Positions 36,100 to 47,867 are shown, counted from the stretch's first letter. The stretch is DNA of 64,000 nt from Bacteroides clarus YIT 12056 (GCF_900129655.1 NZ_FQWK01000002.1:525516-589515), one strand, 5' to 3'. Made by a program: numbers and translations. Notes: a model not told the origin generated them from the sequence alone.

Positions 36100-36165
36100 G
36101 CACGGATTATACGGAAAATCAGGGATTTATTTATCGTCACCTGTGAAGTTCCATATAATCCGTGC
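36100..36165. repeat. Palindromic CACGGATTATA element between mutL and ompA-like gene
   Basis: A perfect 12-bp inverted repeat (GCACGGATTATA at 36100-36111 and its complement at 36154-36165) with a 42-base loop. On the minus strand it is followed by CTGCTTTTT, so it may terminate mutL. Its left end, CACGGATTATAC, matches the left end of the element at 57534-57655 (CACAGATTATAC) at all but one base, suggesting one dispersed family. Confidence 0.65.
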
Positions 36166-36218
36166 CCGGAATTTATACCGGCCCTCTATGCTTTATAAAG
36201 GGAAAAGTACGCAAATCG

Positions 36219-38114
36219 TCATTTCAGGAACAGCTTTTCAATGTCCTCTTCCTTGATAGTGGCAAGAACCGTACGCCCGTCAGGCGTATAGTTGGGAGTG
36301 GAACAAGCAAACAGGCTGTCCACCAGATTGGACATCTCATCATTGCTCAGCACTTGTCCGTAGACAATGGCTGCCGCACGCGCCAGTGTCAGCGCAAGGA
36401 TAGTCCGGACTTCTTCCTTAACGTCATTACCTTTCTCCATAGCGGTATGTACCATATTGCGCACCAGCTCCACGGGATTCAATCCTTCGATACCGGAAGG
36501 AATACCGTTGATGGCGTAACTGCCTCCGCCCAAAGGACTGAGGTCGAAGCCCACTGCCGCCAAATCATCCGACAGGCTTTCCAGTACCGCCGCCTCGGAA
36601 GCCGGCAACTGAATCATTTCCGGAAACAGTACTCCCTGAGATACCCCTTGTTTCTGGCGAATCTGATTCATATACCGGTCGAACAACACACGTATATGCG
36701 CACGATGCTGGTCTATCAGCATCAAACCGGACTTTACGGAGGTAAGAATAAAGCGTCCCTTGAATTGCAAATGCTGCGCTCCCTTCTCCATCGAAGAAGG
36801 CTCACCGGAGTACAACAAAGACGATTGGGAAGATGCCGCAACCGGTTCTGCCACGGCAGAAGCCGTTTCCCCGAAATCAAAAGGCTCTTCCGCCATAACA
36901 GGCTCGTTCATCTTGCTCGCTTTCTCCAAGCCGGAGTACAAACCCTCCCATTCCACGCTCTGACGGGAATAATTACCTCCGCCACCGTAGGAAGAGGCAG
37001 ATGAAGTTTTGAAAGGATTGAAGTCCGCATTATAATGCACTTTAGGCGGTTCAATAGGGCGGCTTTGCTCAAATGCCGGAATATCGGGCATACCCTCGGT
37101 GTCAAAGTCGATGGACGGTACGGCGTTGAACTTGCCAAGCGATTCTTTAACGGCGGCCGAAAGTATCTGCCAAATAGCCTGTTCATTCTCGAACTTGATT
37201 TCCGTCTTCGTAGGATGTATATTCACATCTATGTTGGCAGGGTCGACTTCGAAATAGATGAAATAGGATATTTGCTCCCCAGCGGGAATCAGTTGCTCAT
37301 AAGCATCCATAACCGCTTTATGGAAATACGGATGGCGCATGTAGCGTCCGTTCACGAAAAAGTACTGATGCGCGCCTTTCTTGCGGGACGTCTCCGGCTT
37401 CGCCACAAAACCGGAAACCTTTATCATCGTTGTATCTACATCCACCGAGAGCAGTTGCTGGTTCAGTTTCTTACCGAATACGGCAAGAATACGTTGGCGC
37501 AACGGCATGACGGGCAGATTGAACAGCTCTGTATCATTGCTGTACAGATAGAAAGCGACATCGGGATGCACCAAAGCGATACGCTCAAACTCGGTCAGGA
37601 TATTACTCAGCTCCGTTGAATTCGCTTTCAGGAATTTACGGCGGGCGGGAATATTGAAGAACAGGTTTTTTACGGAAAAGTTACTGCCCTTAGGACAAGA
37701 TACGGCTTCCTGGCTTTCGACCTTGGAACCGGCAATCACAAGCCGCGTACCGAGCTCTTCATCAGCCGGACGGGTTTTCAGTTCCACCTCTGCCACCGCG
37801 GCAATAGAAGCCAATGCCTCGCCGCGGAAACCCATCGTACGCAAAGCGAACAAATCGGACGCTTCACGTATCTTAGAGGTGGCATGGCGTTCAAAGGACA
37901 GACGGGCATCCGTTTCGGACATTCCCTTTCCATCGTCGATAACCTGAATGCAGGTTTTTCCGGCATCCGTTATCAAAACATGTATTTCTCCGGCTTCCGC
38001 ATCAATCGCATTTTCTACCAATTCTTTGATGACAGATGCCGGACGCTGAATCACCTCTCCGGCAGCAATCTGGTTCGCAACCGAATCGGGCAGCAAATGA
38101 ATGATATCGCTCAT
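36219..38114 (-). CDS. mutL: DNA mismatch repair protein MutL
   Basis: A 631-residue protein. The N-terminal GHKL ATPase is complete: [67 protein letters not shown]. The C-terminal dimerisation domain has [18 protein letters not shown] where endonuclease-type MutL shows DQHAxxER; the key Glu is Ile here. It couples MutS recognition to downstream excision. It ends the operon that begins with the foldase genes. Confidence 0.96.
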   Translation of the reverse strand: MSDIIHLLPDSVANQIAAGEVIQRPASVIKELVENAIDAEAGEIHVLITDAGKTCIQVIDDGKGMSETDARLSFERHATSKIREASDLFALRTMGFRGEALASIAAVAEVELKTRPADEELGTRLVIAGSKVESQEAVSCPKGSNFSVKNLFFNIPARRKFLKANSTELSNILTEFERIALVHPDVAFYLYSNDTELFNLPVMPLRQRILAVFGKKLNQQLLSVDVDTTMIKVSGFVAKPETSRKKGAHQYFFVNGRYMRHPYFHKAVMDAYEQLIPAGEQISYFIYFEVDPANIDVNIHPTKTEIKFENEQAIWQILSAAVKESLGKFNAVPSIDFDTEGMPDIPAFEQSRPIEPPKVHYNADFNPFKTSSASSYGGGGNYSRQSVEWEGLYSGLEKASKMNEPVMAEEPFDFGETASAVAEPVAASSQSSLLYSGEPSSMEKGAQHLQFKGRFILTSVKSGLMLIDQHRAHIRVLFDRYMNQIRQKQGVSQGVLFPEMIQLPASEAAVLESLSDDLAAVGFDLSPLGGGSYAINGIPSGIEGLNPVELVRNMVHTAMEKGNDVKEEVRTILALTLARAAAIVYGQVLSNDEMSNLVDSLFACSTPNYTPDGRTVLATIKEEDIEKLFLK

Positions 38115-38160
38115 GATAAGTAGTAAGTATAAAGTATGAAATATAAAGGTACGGAAAAAT

Positions 38161-38451
38161 TCAGATAATACCGTTGGTTATAGCGTACCACAGGTATATC
38201 AGCAAAGCTATGATAAGCAGCAGTACTCCCAGATGAACGGGTTTACGCCCGCTTTCCTTGCGACGCTTCAGATGGGTGGTACCCTCAATGAACTTTCCCC
38301 GGATATCTTCGGGTGAAAACTCTTTTTCCGGCAACATGCCTAATTCGCGCTTGGCATCTTCTTCCATTTTAGCCAGCTTCTCTTTCCGTTCATCCACATA
38401 GATATATGAATGGTGAAAACCTCGCGGCTTACGCATTGTAAACATTCCCAT
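38161..38451 (-). CDS. Small membrane protein, uncharacterised
   Basis: A 96-residue protein with a charged, lysine- and glutamate-rich N-terminal two thirds ([20 protein letters not shown]) and one membrane segment at the C-terminus ([20 protein letters not shown]). Such tail-anchored proteins are found next to OstA-like genes in Bacteroides relatives. It starts 4 bp after the OstA-like stop and lies 46 bp before mutL, so it belongs to the operon. No function is known to me. Confidence 0.75.
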   Translation of the reverse strand: MGMFTMRKPRGFHHSYIYVDERKEKLAKMEEDAKRELGMLPEKEFSPEDIRGKFIEGTTHLKRRKESGRKPVHLGVLLLIIALLIYLWYAITNGII

Positions 38452-38455
38452 AGCG

Positions 38456-40081
38456 TTATTTTTTAGTTCGTTTTATATGCATATCTCTTGGCGAAGTTAA
38501 AGGTTTCCGGTCACTTTTTTGCAATGTTTCACCCGCTTTTTTACCTCGCCACTCAAAGATGTCATACTTATCCAACGGACGGATGTAATCAAACCACACG
38601 AAGGACGGCAGTTTCATCTTGTCCGCCGGTATCTGGTCCATGGGATACAATATACCATTGGACTTGCCTATTAAAGCGGCTTCTTCCATTTTGCGGTCTT
38701 TGAGATAAATACGAAGGAAACTGCCTTCGGCATAATTCATTCCGATCATCGTACTGTCTTTCTCCTCCGGATAGAAGATAATCAGAACATTACCGTTCAC
38801 ATCCACACGGCGCATATCTCCATTTTGGAAAAAGGCTTTCATCTCCTTACCCGTCACCTGGTTATAATGGACAGAATCTTTTTGTTCGACAGCCAATGCC
38901 TGGTTGATGATATGCGCCCAATCGATGGTGCTGTCATTCATGTAGACCTTTATCTCCTCACCGAGCAATTGCTGCGCACCATGCCACAGGATGGGGTCTG
39001 TGTACATTGTCATGCAGGAATCTTTGGAGTTGTAGACCAAAGAGTCGCACACCGCCTGCACATCCGTCCGATAGGCACGTACTTTATGATAAACACGCAT
39101 TTCACGATAAGCGGAATCGGTATTCATATGGTAAGTTACCAATCGCAAGGTGTCGCCATGCATGAAAAGGCTGTCGCCCTGGGAATAGTCTATGGCAACC
39201 GCACGCCGGGTGGCAATGGCATTGCCGGTCAGTTCATTGTAGAAACAGTAATTACCGGTAAGCATATTCTTGTTTACCGTATCATTCATCTGTACATTAT
39301 CGAAGGCTTCGCCATATCCCAATTTGCGATCGTAAAAAAGACTGTCGCCGGTAAGTTTCTTGCCTTCATTAGTCAATACGGAACGGTCTAATAATTCCGC
39401 TTGCTCGGAAACGGTGTTATACTCTCCGCGCTCCGAATAGATATGATTCTTATCGCTGACAATATCGGAAGGCCCCAGAATAGTGGCTATTTTGGACTCC
39501 GTACTGTATTTCAACGTGTCGGAAGTAAGGACAAATTTGGGATTTACCAGTTTCACCTCATGGTTGAACACCGCCAGTTTGGTTGCCGGACTGTACTCTC
39601 CCCATTCGGAAGTAAGGACATTTTCCTCATCGGTCAGCGTACCGCCGTCAAAGTAATATCCTAAATTGTAAAGACGGTCGTAATTCAGGCTATCCGTCGT
39701 CAGTTCCGTATTACGATTAATCATGCGGACATTCTCACGCAACATGGCAAGCTGCGACATCCCGTCATAATACAGGTAGTCACCGTATATAAATAAGGTG
39801 TCTCCCTGCTCCATGCGGACATTGCCGAACGCTTCTACGGAATTGATTTTTTCGTAAATCAGAGCGCTGTCGCAAAACATGTACATACTGTCATGCTTCA
39901 TCCGGACAGAACCAATCAACACCTGCACATCGGGGCGCAACTGTTTATCCGCCTGCGCCTCATCGGCATAAAGCAAATCCACACGTTTCTTTTTCTTGTC
40001 AGGCTCACTTTTCCTGTCCTGGGCGCTCAGCAAACAAACGCCGAACAGGCATATCAAACCAATTATCAGTCTTTTATCCAT
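38456..40081 (-). CDS. OstA-like/LptA-domain outer-membrane biogenesis protein
   Basis: A protein of about 541 residues with a signal peptide (MDKRLIIGLICLFGVCLLSAQ), followed by repeated beta strands of the OstA/LptA jelly-roll type (QVLIGSVRMKHDSMYMFCDSALIYE, VEAFGNVRMEQGDTLFIYGDYLYYDG, KLTGDSLFYDRKLGYGEAFDNVQMND). The family forms periplasmic bridges for lipopolysaccharide transport, and this long form is typical of Bacteroidetes. The start at 40081 begins the signal peptide and overlaps the foldase stop by 16 bp; the earlier ATG at 40111 adds non-signal residues. Confidence 0.85.
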   Translation of the reverse strand: MDKRLIIGLICLFGVCLLSAQDRKSEPDKKKKRVDLLYADEAQADKQLRPDVQVLIGSVRMKHDSMYMFCDSALIYEKINSVEAFGNVRMEQGDTLFIYGDYLYYDGMSQLAMLRENVRMINRNTELTTDSLNYDRLYNLGYYFDGGTLTDEENVLTSEWGEYSPATKLAVFNHEVKLVNPKFVLTSDTLKYSTESKIATILGPSDIVSDKNHIYSERGEYNTVSEQAELLDRSVLTNEGKKLTGDSLFYDRKLGYGEAFDNVQMNDTVNKNMLTGNYCFYNELTGNAIATRRAVAIDYSQGDSLFMHGDTLRLVTYHMNTDSAYREMRVYHKVRAYRTDVQAVCDSLVYNSKDSCMTMYTDPILWHGAQQLLGEEIKVYMNDSTIDWAHIINQALAVEQKDSVHYNQVTGKEMKAFFQNGDMRRVDVNGNVLIIFYPEEKDSTMIGMNYAEGSFLRIYLKDRKMEEAALIGKSNGILYPMDQIPADKMKLPSFVWFDYIRPLDKYDIFEWRGKKAGETLQKSDRKPLTSPRDMHIKRTKK

Positions 40082-41433
40082 CCCGGATACTTGAATGTAC
40101 AGTTTCTCCAATTTTCGTTGATGCGAACGTAAGTGTGTTTCTGTTTTTCACGAATCCACTTGTCCAGCATTTCATCACGACGTTTCTCCAATACGATTTC
40201 CTTCAAGTTCTGATAATCGTCGGCAACGGTTGCCTTATGACCGTTTGTACGGCTTTTCAGTTTCACGATAACACATTCCTCCTTACCTGTTTTCTGCGGA
40301 ATCATGGTGAAGGCTTCAGAGATTTCCCCTACTTTCATTTTGTCTACCACTTTGGCGATTTCGGGCGGCAACTCCTGCATCTCGAATTTGGAAGTGTTGG
40401 TATTGGGATTAGGCAGCAAACCATGATTGTTGCGCGTATCCTTGTCTTGCGAAAGTACCGATGCCGCTTCCTCAAAAGAGAATTTTCCATTACGGATATC
40501 ATCGGCGATGGAATCCAGACGCGCCATACCTGAAACTAACGCTTCTTCGGGTATATGCGGCTTCAGCAAAATATGACGCACTTTAATACGGTCGCCCCGC
40601 TTCTCCATCAACTGGATAATATGGAAACCGAACTCAGACTCTACAATCTTAGATACTTTATTGGGGTCTTGCAGATTGAACGCCACGTTTGCGAAAGCAG
40701 GGTCCAGATATCCGCGTCCCGTAAACGGCATTTCGCCGCCGTTGATAGCCGTTCCGCGGTCTTCCGAATACATACGCGCCAACGTGGAAAAGCTGGTTTC
40801 GCCCTTCGTAATACGATCGGTAAAGTCGCGCAAACGTTTCTTTACGTTCTCTATTTCTTCCAAAGGAACTTTCGGCTGCTGAGTGATTATCTGTACCTCT
40901 ACCTGGGTCGGAATATAAGGAATACTGTCTTGCGGAAGGTCTTTGAAGTAACGGCGCACCTCGGCAGGCGTTATCTTGATTTCACCGACCAGTTTCTGCT
41001 GCATTTTCTGTACTTTCAAACCCTCACGCGCATTGTCACGCAAGGTTTCACGAATCTGGCTAGAGGTCTTATTGAAATACTCCTCCATTTTTTCGCGGGA
41101 ACCGATGTTGGTGATATACATATTCGTCATATAGTCCACACGCTGGATAACTTCAGCTTCGGAAACTTCAATACTGTCGAGTGCGGCCTGATGCAGAAAC
41201 AACTTTTGTACGGCAATTTCTTCCGGTATCACACAGTAAGGGTCTCGGTCGAACTTACGCCCTTCGTACAAAGCGCTCATACGCGCCTCTTCCACTTCGG
41301 ACTTTAATATAGCCTCGTCGCCTACTACCCACACAACCTCGTCAATCACATTGTCTTGTCCATAAACGGTAGAACCGGCTAACAGCGTCAAGGCAAATAA
41401 AACTACAAACTTAAAGTTCATACACTTCTTCAT
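40066..41433 (-). CDS. SurA-like periplasmic peptidyl-prolyl isomerase
   Basis: A 455-residue exported foldase with a signal peptide ending YGQ. The N-terminal helical chaperone part includes EEAILKSEVEEARM and QKLFLHQAALDSIEVSEAEV. Two parvulin (rotamase) domains follow, with FSTLARMYSEDRGTAINGGEMPFTGRG in the first and VRHILLKPHI with FEEAASVLSQDKDTRNNHG in the second. It should assist folding of outer-membrane barrel proteins. It is the third of three consecutive foldase genes. Confidence 0.9.
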   Translation of the reverse strand: MKKCMNFKFVVLFALTLLAGSTVYGQDNVIDEVVWVVGDEAILKSEVEEARMSALYEGRKFDRDPYCVIPEEIAVQKLFLHQAALDSIEVSEAEVIQRVDYMTNMYITNIGSREKMEEYFNKTSSQIRETLRDNAREGLKVQKMQQKLVGEIKITPAEVRRYFKDLPQDSIPYIPTQVEVQIITQQPKVPLEEIENVKKRLRDFTDRITKGETSFSTLARMYSEDRGTAINGGEMPFTGRGYLDPAFANVAFNLQDPNKVSKIVESEFGFHIIQLMEKRGDRIKVRHILLKPHIPEEALVSGMARLDSIADDIRNGKFSFEEAASVLSQDKDTRNNHGLLPNPNTNTSKFEMQELPPEIAKVVDKMKVGEISEAFTMIPQKTGKEECVIVKLKSRTNGHKATVADDYQNLKEIVLEKRRDEMLDKWIREKQKHTYVRINENWRNCTFKYPGWIKD

Positions 41434-41448
41434 TCTTGGTGTCTTATA

Positions 41449-42297
41449 CTAATAATATTTAATTTTGTCTCTTTTCTCCGCACGTCGATACAAGTCTTCT
41501 TTCACTTGCTTCATAAACTCCACCTGCTTCATATTGAGCATCATATCTTTTACTTGGGTACGGGCGAACTCATACGGTTCCTGTTCTCCCACGGCACGAT
41601 AATCACTCACATTCAGGAAATAATGAAAGGCCGTGTCTTTCAATTCCACGTGACGGTTCTTATTCAGATATTCTCCGGCATCGGGCACTTTCAGCGGCAT
41701 CAAATCCATCACCTCGGTTATCGGCACCCACTTGTCGTAAAAATACTCGTACTTCACCGCATTCTGCAAACTGTATTTTTCCAGATGTTCCACAGCTTCG
41801 CGGGTTTCCGTCTTGTACCAACGGCGGACACTGCCCAACTGAGGAGCCGTAAGAGGGACTTTTATGAACAATCCTTTCATCAAAGGACGATCCACCTTAA
41901 AAAGTTCCTGATGTTTCTCATAGTAACTGGTCAGTTCCGCTTCCGAGATTTCTTCGGAAAGAGTTTGATTTATCAATTCCTGCTGATAAGTGTGCATAAT
42001 CAGCGCTTTCCGATAATTCTCCACCAACTTGTCTATTTCATCGCTGTTGGGAATATTGCTTTGAGCTTTCTCGTACAACAATACATCTTCCGCCCAGTTA
42101 CGGATATAATGTTCGGCAAACAACAGACTGTCATCCTTCGACAAATCCGCGGGAAGCACCGATTGCAAGTCCTCATGGTAAAGGAAGTTGCCATCTAATT
42201 CCACCAGCGGCGTTCGTCCTCCGTGATCGTGCCGCTCCTTGCATGATCCGCAGAAAAGAAGAATTAAAAGCCCCAGACAGGTTGTTCGCATTATCAA
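41449..42297 (-). CDS. Lipoprotein with SurA-like helical region
   Basis: A 282-residue lipoprotein (lipobox CGSC near residue 18). It has the SurA-type N-terminal helix pattern (EHYIRNWAEDVLLYEKAQ, KLVENYRKALIMHTYQQELI) and is annotated in relatives as a peptidyl-prolyl isomerase, but no clear parvulin motif (GGxLGxxxxg) is visible, so it may be a chaperone without catalysis. It lies 15 bp before the SurA-like gene and 51 bp after the larger PpiC gene. Confidence 0.75.
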   Translation of the reverse strand: MIMRTTCLGLLILLFCGSCKERHDHGGRTPLVELDGNFLYHEDLQSVLPADLSKDDSLLFAEHYIRNWAEDVLLYEKAQSNIPNSDEIDKLVENYRKALIMHTYQQELINQTLSEEISEAELTSYYEKHQELFKVDRPLMKGLFIKVPLTAPQLGSVRRWYKTETREAVEHLEKYSLQNAVKYEYFYDKWVPITEVMDLMPLKVPDAGEYLNKNRHVELKDTAFHYFLNVSDYRAVGEQEPYEFARTQVKDMMLNMKQVEFMKQVKEDLYRRAEKRDKIKYY

Positions 42298-42348
42298 CTG
42301 ATATTTACTATATTTTAAGGTACGAAGATACGGCTTTAATCGGTTGCA

Positions 42349-43905
42349 TCAGTGATTATTAACGGTTTTTAAAACCTCTTGGTTAATTTCAACCTTAGCC
42401 GAGGCTCGTAAACGGGCTGTCCACTGATTATCCAAATAGTTCTGATAATCCGCGACCAACCGGTCTCTTACCTCCCGATAGTCGTCCGGGCCTTTTACCT
42501 TTTCACCTAACACAGCAGTAAAAGGGAATGACACCATCGAAGCGGCATCCTTACCTTTGAACACTAAATCATCGACATACGCATTGTCACCGGGAGCGAA
42601 CAATCCCTGTTCCGCAAAAATCTGAGGCTGCGCACCGGCATTAAACGTCAGACGAATCGCATCCTTCCATTCCGCCTCCGGCAGGCTCTTCAAAAACTTA
42701 CGGGCCTGTTTGGCAATACGTTTGCTCACTCCATGCAGTACAATGCCTTTGTATCGCGGCTCTTTCCACTGATAATCGGAACGGTGCTTTTCGAAGTAAG
42801 CTTGCAGTCCGGCTTCATCCGTCGCAGCCCGTTTACGGATTTCTTGTTCCGTAATCTTATCCGCCAGCAACCGATTCCCGTAGTCCCGTACTAAACAACG
42901 TAAATCCGGATGTTTCTGCTCTAAACGCGTATTTTCATAATCGAGCACGGTTTTCATTATGAAAGCATCCAACTGCCTGTGCACACCGGCCGGATACGCC
43001 GCCGCAAAACGGGCAAAATCGTGTCCCGTATAGTTTTTTCCCGCCAGTGTAAACAAAGTACGGTTTGTTCTCCCTGTATTTATCAGCTCGTCCACACCTG
43101 TTTTGTCGGGGGTATACCGATATTCTTTCTTTAATTTCTCCACCTGCGCCTCTGCACCCGAATCCACTCCGTGACGATGTGCCCGGCGAGCCATCAGCTC
43201 CTCTTTCACACTCTCAAAAGAAGGCATCTCCAATCGTTCAAGAACTTTTACAATATGAATACCTTGCGGAGTAAAAAAGGGCTGAGACATTTCTCCCGCC
43301 GACAGGCCGAAGACCACATCTTCAAACTCTACCGGCATCTGCAGCCAACTCACCCGGAATGCCTGTTTCTCATCGGAGAAACGCTCTACACAGGAATCAA
43401 AAGCCTCGCTATCCGGATTTCTTTGAAGATACTCATAAATGGAGTCCATCCGGGCAACCGCATCACGCAATGCGGCACCGGATACGTTCTGAGGAAGGTA
43501 TTTAAAAATATGGCTTACACGTACTTGCCCTGCACGATGACCGGATTTCATTTTGTCGTACAACCTGCGGGCAGCTTTTTCGGTTACAACCGTATCGGTC
43601 AGGTACGATTTTATCAACCGGCTGCGGTAACCTTCCACTCTTTCACGGAAAGCAAGAGCCGTATCCAACCCGGCCGCCTCGGCGGCAGCGACTTTCAGCT
43701 TAAAGTTCACAAACCGCTCTGCATACTTCTCCGGTGCGGCATCCTTAGGAGCAAGTGACGCTTTATCCCTGTTATAGTTATACTCGAATTCAGAACGCAA
43801 TACATCTTTCCCGCCGATGCGCATCAACACCGGGTCTTGTTGAGAGAAAACACTCCAACTCAACCCGAGAAAAACCATCATCAAACAACTTCTTATCATA
43901 ATCAT
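42349..43905 (-). CDS. PpiC-type peptidyl-prolyl isomerase
   Basis: A 518-residue exported protein with signal peptide (SCLMMVFLGLSWSVFSQ). A parvulin domain occupies about residues 125-230 (VRVSHIFKYLPQNV, FDSCVERFSDEKQAFRVSWLQM, GEMSQPFFTPQGIHIVKVLER). A second half (about 260-500) resembles the C-terminal part of long Bacteroidetes foldases. It is the first of three adjacent foldases and is preceded by a -7 box after the guaB terminator. Confidence 0.88.
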   Translation of the reverse strand: MIMIRSCLMMVFLGLSWSVFSQQDPVLMRIGGKDVLRSEFEYNYNRDKASLAPKDAAPEKYAERFVNFKLKVAAAEAAGLDTALAFRERVEGYRSRLIKSYLTDTVVTEKAARRLYDKMKSGHRAGQVRVSHIFKYLPQNVSGAALRDAVARMDSIYEYLQRNPDSEAFDSCVERFSDEKQAFRVSWLQMPVEFEDVVFGLSAGEMSQPFFTPQGIHIVKVLERLEMPSFESVKEELMARRAHRHGVDSGAEAQVEKLKKEYRYTPDKTGVDELINTGRTNRTLFTLAGKNYTGHDFARFAAAYPAGVHRQLDAFIMKTVLDYENTRLEQKHPDLRCLVRDYGNRLLADKITEQEIRKRAATDEAGLQAYFEKHRSDYQWKEPRYKGIVLHGVSKRIAKQARKFLKSLPEAEWKDAIRLTFNAGAQPQIFAEQGLFAPGDNAYVDDLVFKGKDAASMVSFPFTAVLGEKVKGPDDYREVRDRLVADYQNYLDNQWTARLRASAKVEINQEVLKTVNNH

Positions 43906-43943
43906 CTATCTAAATAAGCAAAACCAAACAACAGGTAATATCA

Positions 43944-43951
43944 CAAAGATA
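43944..43951 (-). promoter_or_regulatory. Foldase operon promoter -7 element
   Basis: On the minus strand this reads TATCTTTG, a full match, 39 bases upstream of the PpiC start and just past the guaB terminator. The -33 region is not convincing. Confidence 0.5.
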
Positions 43952-43969
43952 CAATTTCATAAACAAATA

Positions 43970-44002
43970 ATGCCCGAAAAGTATAAATTACTCTCCGGGC
44001 AT
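43970..44002 (-). terminator. guaB terminator
   Basis: ATGCCCG (43970-43976) pairs with CGGGCAT (43996-44002). The following T run is weak on the minus strand (ATTATTTGTT), so strength is uncertain. Confidence 0.5.
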
Positions 44003-44025
44003 ATATCTTCATGGATGAATATTCT

Positions 44026-45513
<1,488 letters not shown>

Positions 45514-45522
45514 TTAAAATTT

Positions 45523-45573
45523 ATTGCGTGCAAATATACGGTTTTTATTCCATTTCGTATATTTACACGCAAT
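45523..45573. promoter_or_regulatory. Palindrome over the guaB promoter
   Basis: Arms 45523-45540 and 45556-45573 match at 17 of 18 positions (ATTGCGTGCAAATATACG) with a 15-base loop. The left arm contains the guaB -7 box (TATATTTG on the minus strand, 45531-45538). No T run follows on the minus strand, so it is unlikely to be a terminator for recQ; an operator is plausible. Confidence 0.65.
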
Positions 45574-45607
45574 ATTTTTTTCTTTTTTTTAAATCACAGC
45601 CCGAAGG

Positions 45608-47791
45608 TCAATTCGCCATTTCGGAGATGAATTTAATACGTACCAAGCGCACCTCTTCTTCTGTGAAATCATCTCCCAGTTCATCCAAGGCGTCATCGAT
45701 ATCGTCCGTAGTAGATTCTTTAAAGTAATCGTATATATCCAACAGATGGTCTTCGTCCATGATATCTTCCAGGAAGTAGTCGATGTTCAGCTTCGTGCCG
45801 GAATAAACAATAGCTTCTATTTCATCCAGCAGCTCCTCAAACTCGATTCCTTTCGACATAGCGATATCATCCAACGCCACCTTACGGTCAATAGCCTGAA
45901 TAATAGCCACCTTCATCTTGGATTTATTGGCTACGGTGCGTACACGCAAATCTTCAGGACGTTCTATTTCGTTTTCCTCGCAATGGCGTTTAATCAGTTT
46001 GCAAAACTCCTCGCCATAGCGTTTCGCCTTACCGGCTCCCACACCCGGAATATTCTGCAATTCATCCAAGGTTACCGGATAAATAGTAGCCATCGCTTCC
46101 AAAGAAGGGTCTTGGAATATAACATAAGGCGGCACTTCCAGCTTCTTGGAGAGCTTCTTACGCAAGTCTTTCAACATGGAGTAGAGTGCAGGGTCTACCG
46201 CACAAGCGCCTCCACCGCGTGCCGGCGCTTCTTCTTCCACTTCCTCGAAATCATTATCTTCCGTAATCTTAAAGGACTTAGGATGCTTCAAGAATTTCTT
46301 TCCTTCTTCTGTCACCTTCAACAAGCCATAGTTTTCTACTTCCTTAGTCAAATAACCGGCAATCAATGCCTGGCGGATAACAGCATTCCAAGTTTTGTCT
46401 TCTTCTCCCATACCGGAACCGAAAACTTCCAAGTCCTCGTGCAGATGCGCCTGCACTTCCGAAGTTTCTTTTCCTTGTATAATGTCTATAATATAGTCTG
46501 CTTTAAAATTTTCTTTTACCGCAAGAATAGCTTCTATCACGGTGCACAATAATTCTTGAGCTTCCACTTGTTTTTTCGGATTTAAACAGTTGTCACAATT
46601 TCCACAATTTTCTTCCGTATACTCCTCACCGAAATAGTGTAGCAACGTCTTTCGGCGGCAAACGGATGATTCGGCATACGCAGCGGTTTCCAGCAGAAGC
46701 TGCTTGCCAATTTCCTGCTCTGCAACAGGCTTGCCTTGCATAAACTTTTCCAGTTTCTGCAGGTCTTTATTCGTATAAAAAGTAATACACTGTCCTTCGC
46801 CTCCGTCTCTTCCGGCACGTCCGGTTTCCTGGTAATATCCCTCCAGACTTTTCGGAATATCATAATGAATCACATAACGCACATCAGGTTTGTCAATACC
46901 CATGCCGAAAGCAATAGTAGCCACAATCACATCGATTTTTTCCATAAGGAAATCGTCTTGGTTCTGTGTTCGTGTGGCCGAATCCATTCCGGCATGATAG
47001 GCACGGGCATTAATCCCGTTCGCCTGAAGTATTTCAGCAAGTTCCTCTACTTTCTTCCGGCTCAGGCAATAGATGATGCCCGACTTTTCCGGATTATTCT
47101 TGATGAACTTGATAATATCCTTATCTACGTTTGCAGTCTTGGGACGTACCTCATAATAAAGGTTCGGGCGATTGAACGATGACTTAAACACTTGCGCTTC
47201 CACCATACCCAGATTCTTTTGGATATCGTGCTGCACTTTCGGTGTAGCCGTCGCAGTCAACGCAATGAGCGGAGCTTTTCCGATTTCATTGATAATAGGA
47301 CGAATACGGCGATATTCCGGCCGGAAGTCATGTCCCCATTCCGAAATACAGTGAGCCTCATCTACGGCATAGAAAGAAATCTTCACTGTTTTCAGGAACT
47401 CCACGTTTTCTTCTTTTGTCAAAGATTCCGGAGCTACATACAGCAGCTTTGTCCGTCCTGCAAGGATATCGGACTTCACTTGGTCTATCGCGCTCTTGTT
47501 CAGGGAAGAATTAATGAAATGGGCTATCCCGTCTTCCTCGCTGAAGTTACGCATCGCGTCGACCTGGTTCTTCATCAGGGCAATCAAGGGGGAAATCACA
47601 ATAGCCGTGCCGTCCATCAACAAAGAAGGTAACTGATAGCACAAAGACTTTCCGCCACCGGTAGGCATCAACACGAAAGTATCGTTACCTGCCAGCAGAT
47701 TCTGTATGATTGCTTCCTGATTTCCTTTAAAAGTGTCGAACCCAAAGTAGTTCTTCAGCTGGTCTGTCAAATTAATCTTCTTCCCTGCCAT
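45608..47791 (-). CDS. recQ: ATP-dependent DNA helicase RecQ
   Basis: A 727-residue superfamily 2 helicase. Walker A is MPTGGGKSLCYQ, motif II is AVDEAHCISEWGHDFRPEY, motif VI is QETGRAGRDG. A zinc-binding subdomain (CRRKTLLHYFGE, CGNCDNC), a winged helix, and an HRDC domain (LYSMLKDLRKKLSKKLEVPPYVIFQ) follow. The C-terminal 130 residues are an acidic extension with helical repeats found in Bacteroidetes RecQ. It unwinds DNA 3' to 5' in recombination and fork repair. Confidence 0.96.
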   Translation of the reverse strand: MAGKKINLTDQLKNYFGFDTFKGNQEAIIQNLLAGNDTFVLMPTGGGKSLCYQLPSLLMDGTAIVISPLIALMKNQVDAMRNFSEEDGIAHFINSSLNKSAIDQVKSDILAGRTKLLYVAPESLTKEENVEFLKTVKISFYAVDEAHCISEWGHDFRPEYRRIRPIINEIGKAPLIALTATATPKVQHDIQKNLGMVEAQVFKSSFNRPNLYYEVRPKTANVDKDIIKFIKNNPEKSGIIYCLSRKKVEELAEILQANGINARAYHAGMDSATRTQNQDDFLMEKIDVIVATIAFGMGIDKPDVRYVIHYDIPKSLEGYYQETGRAGRDGGEGQCITFYTNKDLQKLEKFMQGKPVAEQEIGKQLLLETAAYAESSVCRRKTLLHYFGEEYTEENCGNCDNCLNPKKQVEAQELLCTVIEAILAVKENFKADYIIDIIQGKETSEVQAHLHEDLEVFGSGMGEEDKTWNAVIRQALIAGYLTKEVENYGLLKVTEEGKKFLKHPKSFKITEDNDFEEVEEEAPARGGGACAVDPALYSMLKDLRKKLSKKLEVPPYVIFQDPSLEAMATIYPVTLDELQNIPGVGAGKAKRYGEEFCKLIKRHCEENEIERPEDLRVRTVANKSKMKVAIIQAIDRKVALDDIAMSKGIEFEELLDEIEAIVYSGTKLNIDYFLEDIMDEDHLLDIYDYFKESTTDDIDDALDELGDDFTEEEVRLVRIKFISEMAN

Positions 47792-47867
47792 GATTCATTA
47801 GGTTGTTTATTGAGTTAAGCAATTAATAACGCCGCTACATGACGTTTCTTATTTTCAAGAACTCTAA

